This document shows positions 1 through 5,895 of a stretch of 13,316 nucleotides of DNA, piece after piece. Below the pieces are notes generated by a model that saw only the letters and a list, made by a program, of their open reading frames with translations, had not been told where the DNA came from and searched no databases. A program made the translations under genes and the position numbers. Source of the stretch: UBA12403 sp043808565 (lineage in GTDB: Bacteria; Patescibacteriota; Patescibacteriia; UBA9934; GWF2-40-263); NCBI GenBank assembly GCA_043808565.1, contig JAZDEQ010000083.1, positions 1 through 13,316 of the forward strand. Reading direction: 5' to 3'. Position 1 is the first letter of the stretch. Every line of letters begins with the position of its first letter.

Positions 1-164
1 AACTATTCGCCAATTTAAAGGTTGTCATAAGGTATTTTTTAATGTTTTTAAATGCTCTTTTTTCTCTTTCCTTAGCTATATTTTAACACTTTTTGATTTA
101 AAAAAACAGCCACGGTTGTGGATGAGTTTTGCAGTGGTCTCGTTACTCGAACTTTTTTAAAAAA
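1..164. other. AT-rich non-coding stretch, nothing identified
   Basis: This stretch is strongly AT-rich with T-runs. I find no convincing reading frame, tRNA or promoter that points at a gene in the window. The first gene to the right is leftward and ends at 268, so this is sequence beyond its terminator. It could be the 5' or 3' flank of a gene outside the window. Confidence 0.4.
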
Positions 165-201
165 GGACGCCCGGTACTTCTTGTACCGGGCCTGCGCGTC
201 C
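165..201 (-). terminator. Intrinsic terminator of the lipoprotein gene
   Basis: Read leftward, GGACGC pairs with GCGTCC (196-201 with 165-170) and CCGGTAC pairs with GTACCGG (183-189 with 171-177). The loop is AAGAA and a six-base bulge (190-195) sits on the upstream arm. The closed stem is followed directly by six T. A simpler 9-bp version is GCCCGGTAC/GTACCGGGC (169-177/183-191). A second hairpin, CCGACG/CGTCGG, lies between it and the gene (200-222). The position, 70-100 nt past the stop codon of the leftward gene, fits a Rho-independent terminator. Confidence 0.8.
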
Positions 202-267
202 GACGGCGAGTGGTGTCGTCGGAAAAAACTACTTTAAATACGAGACTGTTACGCCCCGAGATGGGGT

Positions 268-609
268 TTACTGGCAGTCGTAGGTGTCCGTGTTCGTGAA
301 GGAGAACCCGCTCGGAAGGACATCTCTGACACAGATGTATCGTGTACGAACCGACGCGTCGTCGGATGTGCCATCACCATCGCCGTCGCAGTCCTGGTAG
401 ATAGGGCAGGACATACGTTGACAGTACTGGCTCCTTGCCGTTGCCCTGGCCACGGTACAGCGCGGAGGCCGGACACGACTGGTGGCGTCGGTACTCTGCA
501 GGACTTCGGCCGCTGCTGTATCGGTGGCAGTATCTGCCGCCGTTTCGAACGATGAACCATCGGCACAAGCCGACAGCAAAAATGCCAGTGCGAGAACCAG
601 GATCTTCAT
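268..609 (-). CDS. Small Cys-rich putative lipoprotein, function unknown
   Basis: The 113-aa product starts with a short lipoprotein signal: Lys2, a hydrophobic core at residues 3-13, and a lipobox LSAC ending at Cys15. It is therefore predicted to be lipid-anchored on the outer face of the membrane. A Ser/Thr/Ala-rich linker (about 18-45) follows, then a region with six more cysteines (51, 63, 68, 74, 93, 112), enough for three disulfides. An acidic DCDGDGDGTSDD stretch (73-84) resembles DxDxDG calcium loops. The ATG at 607-609 has a GGAG about 11 nt upstream, which is unusual for this window. A possible promoter lies at 677-705 and a strong terminator at 165-201. Base composition is much richer in GC than most neighbours. 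I do not recognise a family. The signal peptide and lipobox are visible; calcium binding is only inferred. Confidence 0.7.
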   Translation of the reverse strand: MKILVLALAFLLSACADGSSFETAADTATDTAAAEVLQSTDATSRVRPPRCTVARATARSQYCQRMSCPIYQDCDGDGDGTSDDASVRTRYICVRDVLPSGFSFTNTDTYDCQ

Positions 610-676
610 GATTTTCTAATCTCCAACAGGATGACGCCCGCCACTTCGCGCTTTTGCGATAGGCCAGACATTCAAA

Positions 677-705
677 AGACTAGAGGTTTTTACTTTTTTA
701 GTCAA
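677..705 (-). promoter_or_regulatory. Possible promoter of the lipoprotein gene
   Basis: On the minus strand TTGACT (700-705) and TAGTCT (677-682) are separated by 17 bp. The -35 is good and the -10 is weak. It would give a leader of about 60 nt that carries the GGAG SD before the ATG at 609. Confidence 0.4.
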
Positions 706-732
706 TCAATGGAAAAAATCAGCCCGACAAGC

Positions 733-738
733 TAAAAT
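733..738 (+). promoter_or_regulatory. -10-like TAAAAT for pgeF
   Basis: TAAAAT ends nine bases before the pgeF ATG with no SD between. This placement suggests a start of transcription at or within a few bases of the start codon. I see no clear -35 box. Confidence 0.4.
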
Positions 739-747
739 GGTGGCGTT

Positions 748-1470
748 ATGAATATTTGGCAATCACCATTACTTCAGCAGGTTCCTTGGCTTTTTCACGC
801 TACCTCAACTAAAGATTTTGGTTCGCTTCGTTATCCTAATCCCGGCGACCTTGAAGATTTACAAAAATTGAATCGGAAAAAATTTTATCAAGAAATCGGT
901 ATTGATTCTAAAAAAGTCATAATGTCCGGAAATGTTCACGATAAAAAAATCGCCATTGTTTCGTCTCAAGAAACCGGCCAACGAATTGAAGGCTGTGATG
1001 GACTTATCACCACCGAACCCGATCTAACTCTGGCTGTAAAAACTGCTGACTGTTTACCCATCTTTTTTGTTGATCCTAAAAATAAATTTATCGGTCTAGT
1101 TCATTCTGGTTGGAAAGGTACTGTTAAAAACATTGCCGTTGTTGCCGTTGAAGAATTTAAAAAAATTGGTAGTGACCCGACGGATTTATTAGTGGCTCTC
1201 GGACCTTCAATTAAAAAATGTCATTACGACATTAAATCAGAACGAACAGTGGAAATGGCGGCCCTAAAAAAATATTTTAAAAATCATAATGGAAAAATTT
1301 TTATTGATTTACAAGCAGCTGTCGTCGATGAACTTTTAGCAGCTGGTGTCTTGTCTAAAAATATTGATCGGGAGACACCGTGTACAATGTGTGAACCAGA
1401 AAAATATTTTTCCTATCATCTTTCTGGAAAAATCGAGGAAAGTTTGCTGTCGGTCATTGTAATGCGATAA
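748..1470 (+). CDS. pgeF: YfiH/PgeF-family (LACC1-like) multicopper-type oxidoreductase / purine nucleoside phosphorylase
   Basis: This 240-aa protein has the usual length and motifs of the YfiH (DUF152, 'polyphenol oxidase') family. Visible signatures are His64 in a GNVH segment, the DGL of EGCDGLIT (about 81-88), TADC with Cys102, HSGWKG with His119, GPSIKKCHYD (152-161) and the C-terminal CTMCEPEKYFSYH (212-224). His64, Cys102 and His119 match the conserved metal-site His, Cys and His. Family members are reported either to act in purine nucleoside metabolism or to remove misincorporated amino acids from peptidoglycan precursors (PgeF). The sequence does not say which applies here. No SD is present. 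TAAAAT at 733-738 sits nine bases before the ATG, so the mRNA may be nearly leaderless. holA follows after 12 bp, so the two are probably co-transcribed. Confidence 0.88.
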   Translation: MNIWQSPLLQQVPWLFHATSTKDFGSLRYPNPGDLEDLQKLNRKKFYQEIGIDSKKVIMSGNVHDKKIAIVSSQETGQRIEGCDGLITTEPDLTLAVKTADCLPIFFVDPKNKFIGLVHSGWKGTVKNIAVVAVEEFKKIGSDPTDLLVALGPSIKKCHYDIKSERTVEMAALKKYFKNHNGKIFIDLQAAVVDELLAAGVLSKNIDRETPCTMCEPEKYFSYHLSGKIEESLLSVIVMR

Positions 1471-1482
1471 ACTATTGGCGCT

Positions 1483-2451
1483 ATGATAATTTTAGTTTAC
1501 GGCGATGACTCTTTCCGGGTTCAGGAAAAAGTTACCGAGTTAAAAAAGGCTTTTAGTAAAAAGTTTGATCCAGCCGGTTACAACCTGACGATTTTTCCTG
1601 ATCCCAAAACCGGCAAAAATGATCCAAATGAAATTATTCGTTCGGCCGTGAGTTTTCCTTTTATGAGCGAAAAACGCCTGGTAATTGCTCGCGACTTGGC
1701 CGCGGGCAATAAAAAAGATTTGGACTGGGCCGAGGGTTTAAATAAAATTCCGGCTTCAACAATTTTTATTTTCTGGGAAACGCTGGAACCAAAAGAATTA
1801 GAGAGAAAACCTTTGTTTAAAAAACTTCAAGAAATTTCTGAAGTTCATTTTTATCCTTTTCCTAAACTCGAAGGAGTGGCTCTTTCAAAATGGACAACCG
1901 GACGCATCATCGAATATGGCGGCACAGCCACCCCCGATGCTCTTCGGGCACTTCTAGAACGGGTTGGCGATGATCTTTGGCAAATCGATGGCGAAATTCA
2001 AAAACTTGTGGCTTATGCCGACGGTGTCCAGATTACCAAGGACATGGTAGAAAAATTAGTCCGAGCAACTTTTGACAGTCAAATTTTTTCCCTCATGGAC
2101 GCGGTCTCCTCCCGTCGAGCCGCTGAAGTCATCAAGCTTCTTGAAGACGAACGAGCCTCTGGCGCAGCTGACGGTTATGTTTTTAGTATGCTCCTCCGAC
2201 AAATTCGTATTTTACTCGGAGCTCGACTGATTCTCGAAGATAATCCGCGAGCCAACAAAGATCAAATCGCTACCGAACTCGACATTCATCCATTTGTGGC
2301 CAGCAAAGCCCTGCCCCAAGCCCGTGCTTTTTCAGCCGATGAACTGCGACGATCATACGAATTATTGTATCAACTCGATCTAGGCATGAAGTCCGGAAAA
2401 TATTCCGACAAGTTGGCAGTGGATTTAATGGTGGCGACATTAGTTGTTTAA
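1483..2451 (+). CDS. holA: DNA polymerase III subunit delta (HolA)
   Basis: The 322-aa protein has the length and layout of HolA, the delta subunit that opens the sliding clamp within the clamp-loader complex. It begins MIILVYGDDSFR, the usual N-terminal strand and degenerate nucleotide-loop region that opens domain I. It continues with segments typical of the family, including FPFMSEKRLVIARDL (about 59-73), IFIFWETLE (about 93-101), GDDLWQIDGEIQKL (about 161-174) and the C-terminal helical collar domain (about 200-322). The start lies 12 bp after the pgeF stop and has no SD. TAAACT sits nine bases before the ATG, as TAAAAT does before pgeF. The stop codon TAA is the first part of a dispersed repeat (2446-2487). 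A bidirectional terminator follows. Confidence 0.9.
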   Translation: MIILVYGDDSFRVQEKVTELKKAFSKKFDPAGYNLTIFPDPKTGKNDPNEIIRSAVSFPFMSEKRLVIARDLAAGNKKDLDWAEGLNKIPASTIFIFWETLEPKELERKPLFKKLQEISEVHFYPFPKLEGVALSKWTTGRIIEYGGTATPDALRALLERVGDDLWQIDGEIQKLVAYADGVQITKDMVEKLVRATFDSQIFSLMDAVSSRRAAEVIKLLEDERASGAADGYVFSMLLRQIRILLGARLILEDNPRANKDQIATELDIHPFVASKALPQARAFSADELRRSYELLYQLDLGMKSGKYSDKLAVDLMVATLVV

Positions 2452-2487
2452 ACCTTGATTGCCTTGATTTGGGGATTGCCTTGATTG
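2446..2487 (+). repeat. Dispersed CCTTGATT repeat, copy A
   Basis: This is one of four related sequences in the window. It begins GTTTAAACCTTGATT and continues GCCTTGATTTGGGGATTG, then a third CTTGATT. The TAA inside its first six bases is the holA stop codon. It is closest to copy B (7474-7535), with which it shares the TTTGGGGATTGCCTTGATT segment. Confidence 0.75.
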
Positions 2488-2502
2488 TTTTTGACAAAAA
2501 AC

Positions 2503-2524
2503 CCGATCGACTTGCGTCGATCGG
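2503..2524. terminator. Bidirectional terminator between holA and rpsT
   Basis: A perfect 9-bp stem CCGATCGAC/GTCGATCGG with a TTGC tetraloop has an A-run before it and a T-run after it. It can therefore terminate the rightward pgeF-holA transcript and the leftward rpsT transcript. It lies between the two convergent stop codons. Confidence 0.85.
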
Positions 2525-2549
2525 ATTTTTAAAAATAAATTTTTCCTTA

Positions 2550-2580
2550 ACTCCAAGACTCCAAGACTCCACCACTTCAC
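2550..2580. repeat. Short degenerate tandem repeat (ACTCCAAG word)
   Basis: The words ACTCCAAG, ACTCCAAG, ACTCCACC and ACTTCACG follow one another just past the rpsT stop codon. It is one of several such word repeats in the spacers of this window. Confidence 0.5.
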
Positions 2581-2585
2581 GACTT

Positions 2586-2849
2586 TTATTTCAGCAAATT
2601 AACTTTCTTCATCATCCGTGACTTAAGGCGCGAAACTGTATTTTTTTTCAAAATCTTTTTGGACACGGCTTTGTCCATTTTTTTGGCCAAAGTTTTGGCC
2701 ACTTCGGCGGCTTCGGATTTTTTGACGGCAGTTACGGCTTTGCGAAATTTAACTCGCAAAGAACCGATTTCGGCTTGGACGGTTTTGTTGCGAAGAGCGT
2801 GTTTAATGCTTTGACGCAAAGCTTTTTCGGCATTTTTTTTAATAGGCAT
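2586..2849 (-). CDS. rpsT: 30S ribosomal protein bS20
   Basis: The 87-aa, very basic, helical protein matches bS20. It begins MPIKKNAEKALRQSIKHALRNK and ends with a Lys-rich, Ser/Arg-containing segment typical of the family. bS20 binds 16S rRNA early in small-subunit assembly. The length is normal. There is no SD before the ATG. Upstream are a consensus-like promoter at 2928-2956 and a perfect TATAAT at 2886-2891, giving leaders of roughly 70 or 30 nt. It is leftward and monocistronic, with the terminator at 2503-2524. Confidence 0.92.
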   Translation of the reverse strand: MPIKKNAEKALRQSIKHALRNKTVQAEIGSLRVKFRKAVTAVKKSEAAEVAKTLAKKMDKAVSKKILKKNTVSRLKSRMMKKVNLLK

Positions 2850-2855
2850 AATGTT

Positions 2856-2891
2856 ACGAATTACGAATTTTCACGAATCCTACAAATTATA
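2856..2891 (-). promoter_or_regulatory. Second possible rpsT promoter (TATAAT) and ACGAATT repeat leader
   Basis: TATAAT (minus strand, 2886-2891) lies about 37 nt before the rpsT ATG but has only a weak -35. The intervening leader contains ACGAATT-type words in tandem (about 2856-2876), another example of the spacer word repeats. Confidence 0.4.
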
Positions 2892-2927
2892 AGGTTGTGA
2901 ATTATTTTTTAAAATATTAATGACCAC

Positions 2928-2956
2928 AATATAGCTAAGATTTGAATTATCGTCAA
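2928..2956 (-). promoter_or_regulatory. rpsT promoter
   Basis: On the minus strand TTGACG (2951-2956) and TATATT (2928-2933) are separated by exactly 17 bp, five of six matches to each consensus. Transcription would start near 2921, about 70 nt before the rpsT ATG. This leaves a leader where bS20 autoregulation could act. Confidence 0.7.
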
Positions 2957-2972
2957 GAAAATCAATACAGAA

Positions 2973-2996
2973 AGCGGCCGAAAGACTTCAGCCGCT
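2973..2996 (-). terminator. Hairpin terminator of the membrane-protein gene
   Basis: Read leftward, AGCGGCTGAA and TTCGGCCGCT form a 10-bp stem (one G-U) around the loop GTCT, about 20 nt past the stop codon. The following T-tract is broken (TTCTGTATTGATTTTC), so efficiency is uncertain. It separates this gene from the rpsT promoter just downstream. Confidence 0.6.
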
Positions 2997-3007
2997 GTGT
3001 ACGTTTT

Positions 3008-3013
3008 CCTCCT
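3008..3013 (-). promoter_or_regulatory. Orphan Shine-Dalgarno sequence after a stop codon
   Basis: On the minus strand AGGAGG begins three bases after the TAA of the membrane-protein gene. No ATG, GTG or TTG follows at a usable distance, because the next sequence is AAAACGTACAC and then the terminator hairpin. It may be a remnant of a lost downstream gene. Confidence 0.5.
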
Positions 3014-3015
3014 GT

Positions 3016-3594
3016 TTATTCGGGTTGTTTGGGTGGGCCGGCTCCGATCTTTTCGGCGATGGCCGAGAGAACTCCTTCCATCCGTTGAGTAGCTTGAGCT
3101 GCCCTCACCTCCTGTTCGTCCTTGCCGGCTTTGAGCAAGTCGGCCGAATCATAAAGAACCGCAGCTCGGTACATCCAAACGTAGATTGGCCCAATGACCA
3201 ACAACGAGATGGGTGCAGTTAGGGCAGCCCAGACGGCCAAGGCAAAGATGCCGCCCAGGAAAGCACAGAACATGTCGCGAGTGGTCACCAGGGCGGCGTG
3301 GAGATGGCGTTGCGGCAGAGCGGCGAAAGTGACCACGAACCAAGCCAACCCGGCCACCTGAGCGGCGAGGGAAACATACATTACAATATCACCAGCCTTT
3401 TCACCGCCAAAAAGAACCGACAGCACTGTCCCAGGAATCACGACCAGACCCATAAGAAGTGCCTGGGCGTGTTTCGTGGTGTTTTCGTCGAGCGACACCT
3501 CGTCGCCGCCTTCGGCCGTCTGATAGATAGAGGAAAGAACGTAGCGTTTGAGAAGTTGAGCTACGGTGCCGACAAGACTTTCGAGAATCTTCAT
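3016..3594 (-). CDS. Four-helix membrane protein, function unknown
   Basis: The 192-aa product has a cytoplasm-like N-terminal part (1-42). Four hydrophobic segments follow at about 43-63, 69-91, 107-126 and 128-148, then a charged C-terminal tail (149-192) with a probable helix. I chose ATG 3592-3594. GTGGGGTG ends nine bases upstream and makes a good SD, while an in-frame GTG at 3604-3606 lies inside that SD. Codons are much richer in GC than in the flanking trmB-like and rpsT genes, as in the lipoprotein gene at 268. A strong promoter (3633-3660) and a hairpin terminator (2973-2996) make it a self-contained unit. I do not recognise a family; transport or envelope roles would be guesses. 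Confidence 0.7.
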   Translation of the reverse strand: MKILESLVGTVAQLLKRYVLSSIYQTAEGGDEVSLDENTTKHAQALLMGLVVIPGTVLSVLFGGEKAGDIVMYVSLAAQVAGLAWFVVTFAALPQRHLHAALVTTRDMFCAFLGGIFALAVWAALTAPISLLVIGPIYVWMYRAAVLYDSADLLKAGKDEQEVRAAQATQRMEGVLSAIAEKIGAGPPKQPE

Positions 3595-3632
3595 GTTTGT
3601 TTTCACCCCACGGTTAATCGATCCGATTTTTT

Positions 3633-3660
3633 ATTATCAAAAACAACGGTCTAACGTCAA
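3633..3660 (-). promoter_or_regulatory. Promoter of the four-helix membrane protein gene
   Basis: On the minus strand TTGACG (3655-3660) and GATAAT (3633-3638) are separated by 16 bp. The leader would be about 30 nt and contains the GTGGGGTG SD. Confidence 0.65.
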
Positions 3661-3728
3661 TAATAATTGAAAACTAACGATTTTTAATAAAAAAGTCCTC
3701 AATTTACTAATAAATACTCAAAATATGT

Positions 3729-3755
3729 TGTCAGAAAAATTGACAGAATTTGTCA
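3729..3755. promoter_or_regulatory. Candidate operator: TGTCA / TGACA / TGTCA
   Basis: TGTCA (3729-3733), TGACA (3741-3745) and TGTCA (3751-3755) alternate in orientation and form two overlapping inverted repeats with 7- and 5-bp spacers. The middle copy is part of the TTGACA -35 box of the trmB-like gene. Binding here would block that promoter, so autoregulation is plausible but inferred. Confidence 0.45.
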
Positions 3756-3767
3756 TTGTGCTAAAAA
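3740..3767 (+). promoter_or_regulatory. Promoter of the trmB-like gene
   Basis: A perfect -35 TTGACA (3740-3745) is followed by a 16-bp spacer and an extended -10, TGC-TAAAAA (3759-3767). The predicted start is at or within about two bases of the ATG at 3776, so the mRNA is probably leaderless. Confidence 0.65.
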
Positions 3768-3775
3768 TCTAATAT

Positions 3776-4540
3776 ATGTTTTCTGATTTAAAAAAACACC
3801 TGATGGAAATCGGCTTAACGGAAAAGCAAACAATTGTCTATTTAACTTGTTTGCAATTGGGTTTAGACACCGTGGCTCGAGTGGCCAAATTTTCCGGGCT
3901 TAAAAGACCGACGACCTATTTAATTCTTGATGAATTAGAAAAAATTGGTTTAGTTGGAAAAATAAAAAAAGAACATCGGATAATGATAAAAGCCGAAGAT
4001 CCAAAAAATATCATTACTAATCTTCGTTCAAAAAAAGAAACAGCGGAAAATATTCTGCCGTCGCTTCAGGCCATTTATAATCTCAATCCAGCCAAACCCC
4101 ACATAAAAATCGGCGAGGGGATTGAAAGTGTCCGCAATGTTTATAACGAAATTTTTACTTATCTTCAAAGCCACCCTCAAGAAAAATTATTAATCTTTGG
4201 TTCACTAAAGGACGCCTGTGAACATTTTGAATCGCAAGTAGTCAATTATTTTTATCGCTCAATGGCTCGAACTAAAAATGCCGTCCGAGAAATTGGCAAC
4301 GATGATCATGAAACCAGAAAATATTATCGAGCTTCGGCCAAACTCAATCCTAACCACGAAATTAAACTTATTCGCCAAGATGGTCGGTTTACCGAAACTG
4401 ACAACATGCTTTATGGAAACACTTTAGTAATTTTTTCGGTCAAAGAACAAATTTTTGCCACCACCATTGTTTCGGCCACCATTACCGAAACCTATCGAAC
4501 CCTATTTAATATGGCCTGGCGGAGTGGTAAACCGATTTAA
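3776..4540 (+). CDS. TrmB-family transcriptional regulator
   Basis: The 254-aa protein has a winged-helix domain at about 1-75. It contains LTEKQTIVYLTCLQLGLDTVARVAKFSGLKRPTTYLILDELEKIGLV, matching the TrmB N-terminal DNA-binding domain. A Lys/Glu-rich linker helix follows (about 75-105), then a C-terminal alpha/beta domain with an EGIESVRNVYNEIF segment (about 114-127), as in phospholipase D-like TrmB ligand domains. TrmB proteins are best known as sugar-responsive regulators in archaea and are also found in CPR bacteria. The ligand cannot be told from sequence. The gene stands alone between a divergent membrane-protein gene and convergent murI. Alternating TGTCA/TGACA motifs overlap its promoter. 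There is no SD. Confidence 0.82.
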   Translation: MFSDLKKHLMEIGLTEKQTIVYLTCLQLGLDTVARVAKFSGLKRPTTYLILDELEKIGLVGKIKKEHRIMIKAEDPKNIITNLRSKKETAENILPSLQAIYNLNPAKPHIKIGEGIESVRNVYNEIFTYLQSHPQEKLLIFGSLKDACEHFESQVVNYFYRSMARTKNAVREIGNDDHETRKYYRASAKLNPNHEIKLIRQDGRFTETDNMLYGNTLVIFSVKEQIFATTIVSATITETYRTLFNMAWRSGKPI

Positions 4541-4541
4541 A

Positions 4542-4564
4542 AAAATCGATTTTTGGTCGATTTT
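4542..4564. terminator. Bidirectional terminator of the trmB-like gene and murI
   Basis: AAAATCGA (4542-4549) pairs with TCGATTTT (4557-4564) around a 7-nt loop. The stem begins just past the trmB-like stop codon and overlaps the murI stop codon (4563-4565). The stem is AT-rich, so its strength is moderate. Confidence 0.6.
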
Positions 4565-5363
4565 ATACCGATTGCCAATCAACCGCCCGCTTATAAAACC
4601 CCACAGCCTTTTTAGCCACCTCAATCGGCTCGCCGGTAGTAAAAAACTGCCGCTGACCAGTTTTTTCCAATCGAGTATCAATTTCCTGATGCCTTTTTAA
4701 ATATTCATCTAATTTTTCGGCCACAACTTCGCCCTGAGACAAAACTAAAACTCCGGGCAAGTATTTTTCAAACCACGACTTTAAAAAAGGATAATGAGTG
4801 CAACCGAGTAATGCGGCATCACCGTCAAAACCTTCACAATATTTTTTAACCAAATTCTCTGTCTCTGGTGTCTGGTTAATTCCATTCTCGACTGCTTCCA
4901 CCAACCCCGGACAAGCCTTTTGACAAATTGTTACTTGTCGATCAGATATAGAAATAACTTTTTCAAACTCATTAACATAGGCCAAGGAACGCACCGTGGC
5001 TGGCGTGGCAAAAACGCCAATTTTTTTTACTTCAGTATTTTCGACCAAATATTCAACTGTTGGTCGAATTACTCCAAGAAGCCGACGGTCAGAAAATTCC
5101 ACTGGCAGAATTTCTTGTTGAATTTTCCGCAAAGCTTGAGCACTGGCCGTATTGCAAGCCAAAATTATCAAAGGGCAACCGCGCGAAAATAAAAACCGGA
5201 CCCCGTTGAGTGTATGAGAAAAAATTTCCTCAAAACTTTTTGGACCATAAGGCGCATTGGCATTATCACCAAAATAAATAGTCGAAATTTCCGGTAAACG
5301 TTCATTAATCGACCGCAAAACAGTAAGGCCGCCGAAGCCGGAGTCAAAGACACCTAAGGGCAT
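4563..5363 (-). CDS. murI: Glutamate racemase
   Basis: The 266-aa protein converts L-glutamate to D-glutamate for peptidoglycan, by the cofactor-independent two-cysteine mechanism. Signatures are GVFDSGFGGLTVL (4-16), YFGDNANAPYG (30-40), ACNTASA with the first catalytic Cys70, and GCTHYPFL with the second catalytic Cys188. Length and motif order are normal for MurI. It is the last gene of the long leftward run, 38 bp after the HAD-like gene. The spacer holds an ACGTAGAA tandem word repeat. A second racemase of the same superfamily is encoded upstream at 8162-8881. Confidence 0.95.
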   Translation of the reverse strand: MPLGVFDSGFGGLTVLRSINERLPEISTIYFGDNANAPYGPKSFEEIFSHTLNGVRFLFSRGCPLIILACNTASAQALRKIQQEILPVEFSDRRLLGVIRPTVEYLVENTEVKKIGVFATPATVRSLAYVNEFEKVISISDRQVTICQKACPGLVEAVENGINQTPETENLVKKYCEGFDGDAALLGCTHYPFLKSWFEKYLPGVLVLSQGEVVAEKLDEYLKRHQEIDTRLEKTGQRQFFTTGEPIEVAKKAVGFYKRAVDWQSV

Positions 5364-5400
5364 AAATGTAGAAACGTAGAAATCGTAGAAAACGTAGATT
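5364..5400. repeat. Short degenerate tandem repeat (ACGTAGAA word)
   Basis: Words of the type GTAGAAAC, GTAGAAATC, GTAGAAAAC and GTAGATT fill almost the whole spacer between the HAD-like gene and murI. No promoter or SD is evident. Confidence 0.55.
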
Positions 5401-5401
5401 T

Positions 5402-5875
5402 TTAAAACTTATCCGGCAAATTATCAATTCCTGCAAACTCTTTCACGACAACCGATTTAATTTTATTTTTTATTTCTGGATCAATGTGAGTAATTGTTAT
5501 TTCGTCAACACCACCAATACTTTCACAATCATCTTCAATTAAAATATCTGGAACAATTCGTTCGGCAATATCTTTATATTCCTCGCCGTCTTGTCGAAAC
5601 AATAATTGTCCTTCAGAAAAATCAAACTTTTTTAAAACCGCACGAATCTGATCAATTTCTTCCGACACCCGACGCGACGTTAGATAAAAAATTTCCACGC
5701 CGTTATTTTTCCAATTTTTTAATTTTTCCACTGCCCAACCAATCGGCACATAAGAAGAAAAATCCGCGACTGATTCTTCATGGTCTTCAACCTGACGAAC
5801 AATTTCCTCGCGCGACCGCCCGACCGCATTTTTATGCATGAGAATTGTGCCTTCGGTGAAGATTAGGAGTTTCAT
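5402..5875 (-). CDS. HAD-like protein with altered catalytic motif I
   Basis: The 157-aa protein looks like a small HAD-fold protein. The N-terminal strand and loop LLIFTEGT (3-10) sit where HAD motif I (DxDGT) belongs. YLTSRR with Thr66 matches motif II. A Lys in EEYKD (about 101) and ILIEDD (111-116) match motifs III and IV. Both aspartates of motif I are replaced: Phe6 at the nucleophile position and Glu8 at the acid/base position. Ordinary phosphatase chemistry is therefore unlikely. It may be a binding protein or may use another mechanism. The HAD assignment is inferred from motif spacing. It lies in the leftward run, 20 bp after the upstream 139-aa gene and 38 bp before murI. No SD. Confidence 0.6.
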   Translation of the reverse strand: MKLLIFTEGTILMHKNAVGRSREEIVRQVEDHEESVADFSSYVPIGWAVEKLKNWKNNGVEIFYLTSRRVSEEIDQIRAVLKKFDFSEGQLLFRQDGEEYKDIAERIVPDILIEDDCESIGGVDEITITHIDPEIKNKIKSVVVKEFAGIDNLPDKF

Positions 5876-5895
5876 AAATTTTCGTCTCTAAAAAA

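Noticed and set aside
249..566. Second leftward frame overlapping the lipoprotein gene
   Set aside because: It lacks a signal peptide, is Pro/Arg/Thr-rich as expected for an off-frame of GC-rich DNA, and has no SD.
3298..3654. Rightward 118-codon frame opposite the membrane-protein gene
   Set aside because: It is antisense to a gene with clear membrane helices, SD, promoter and terminator, and has no signals of its own.
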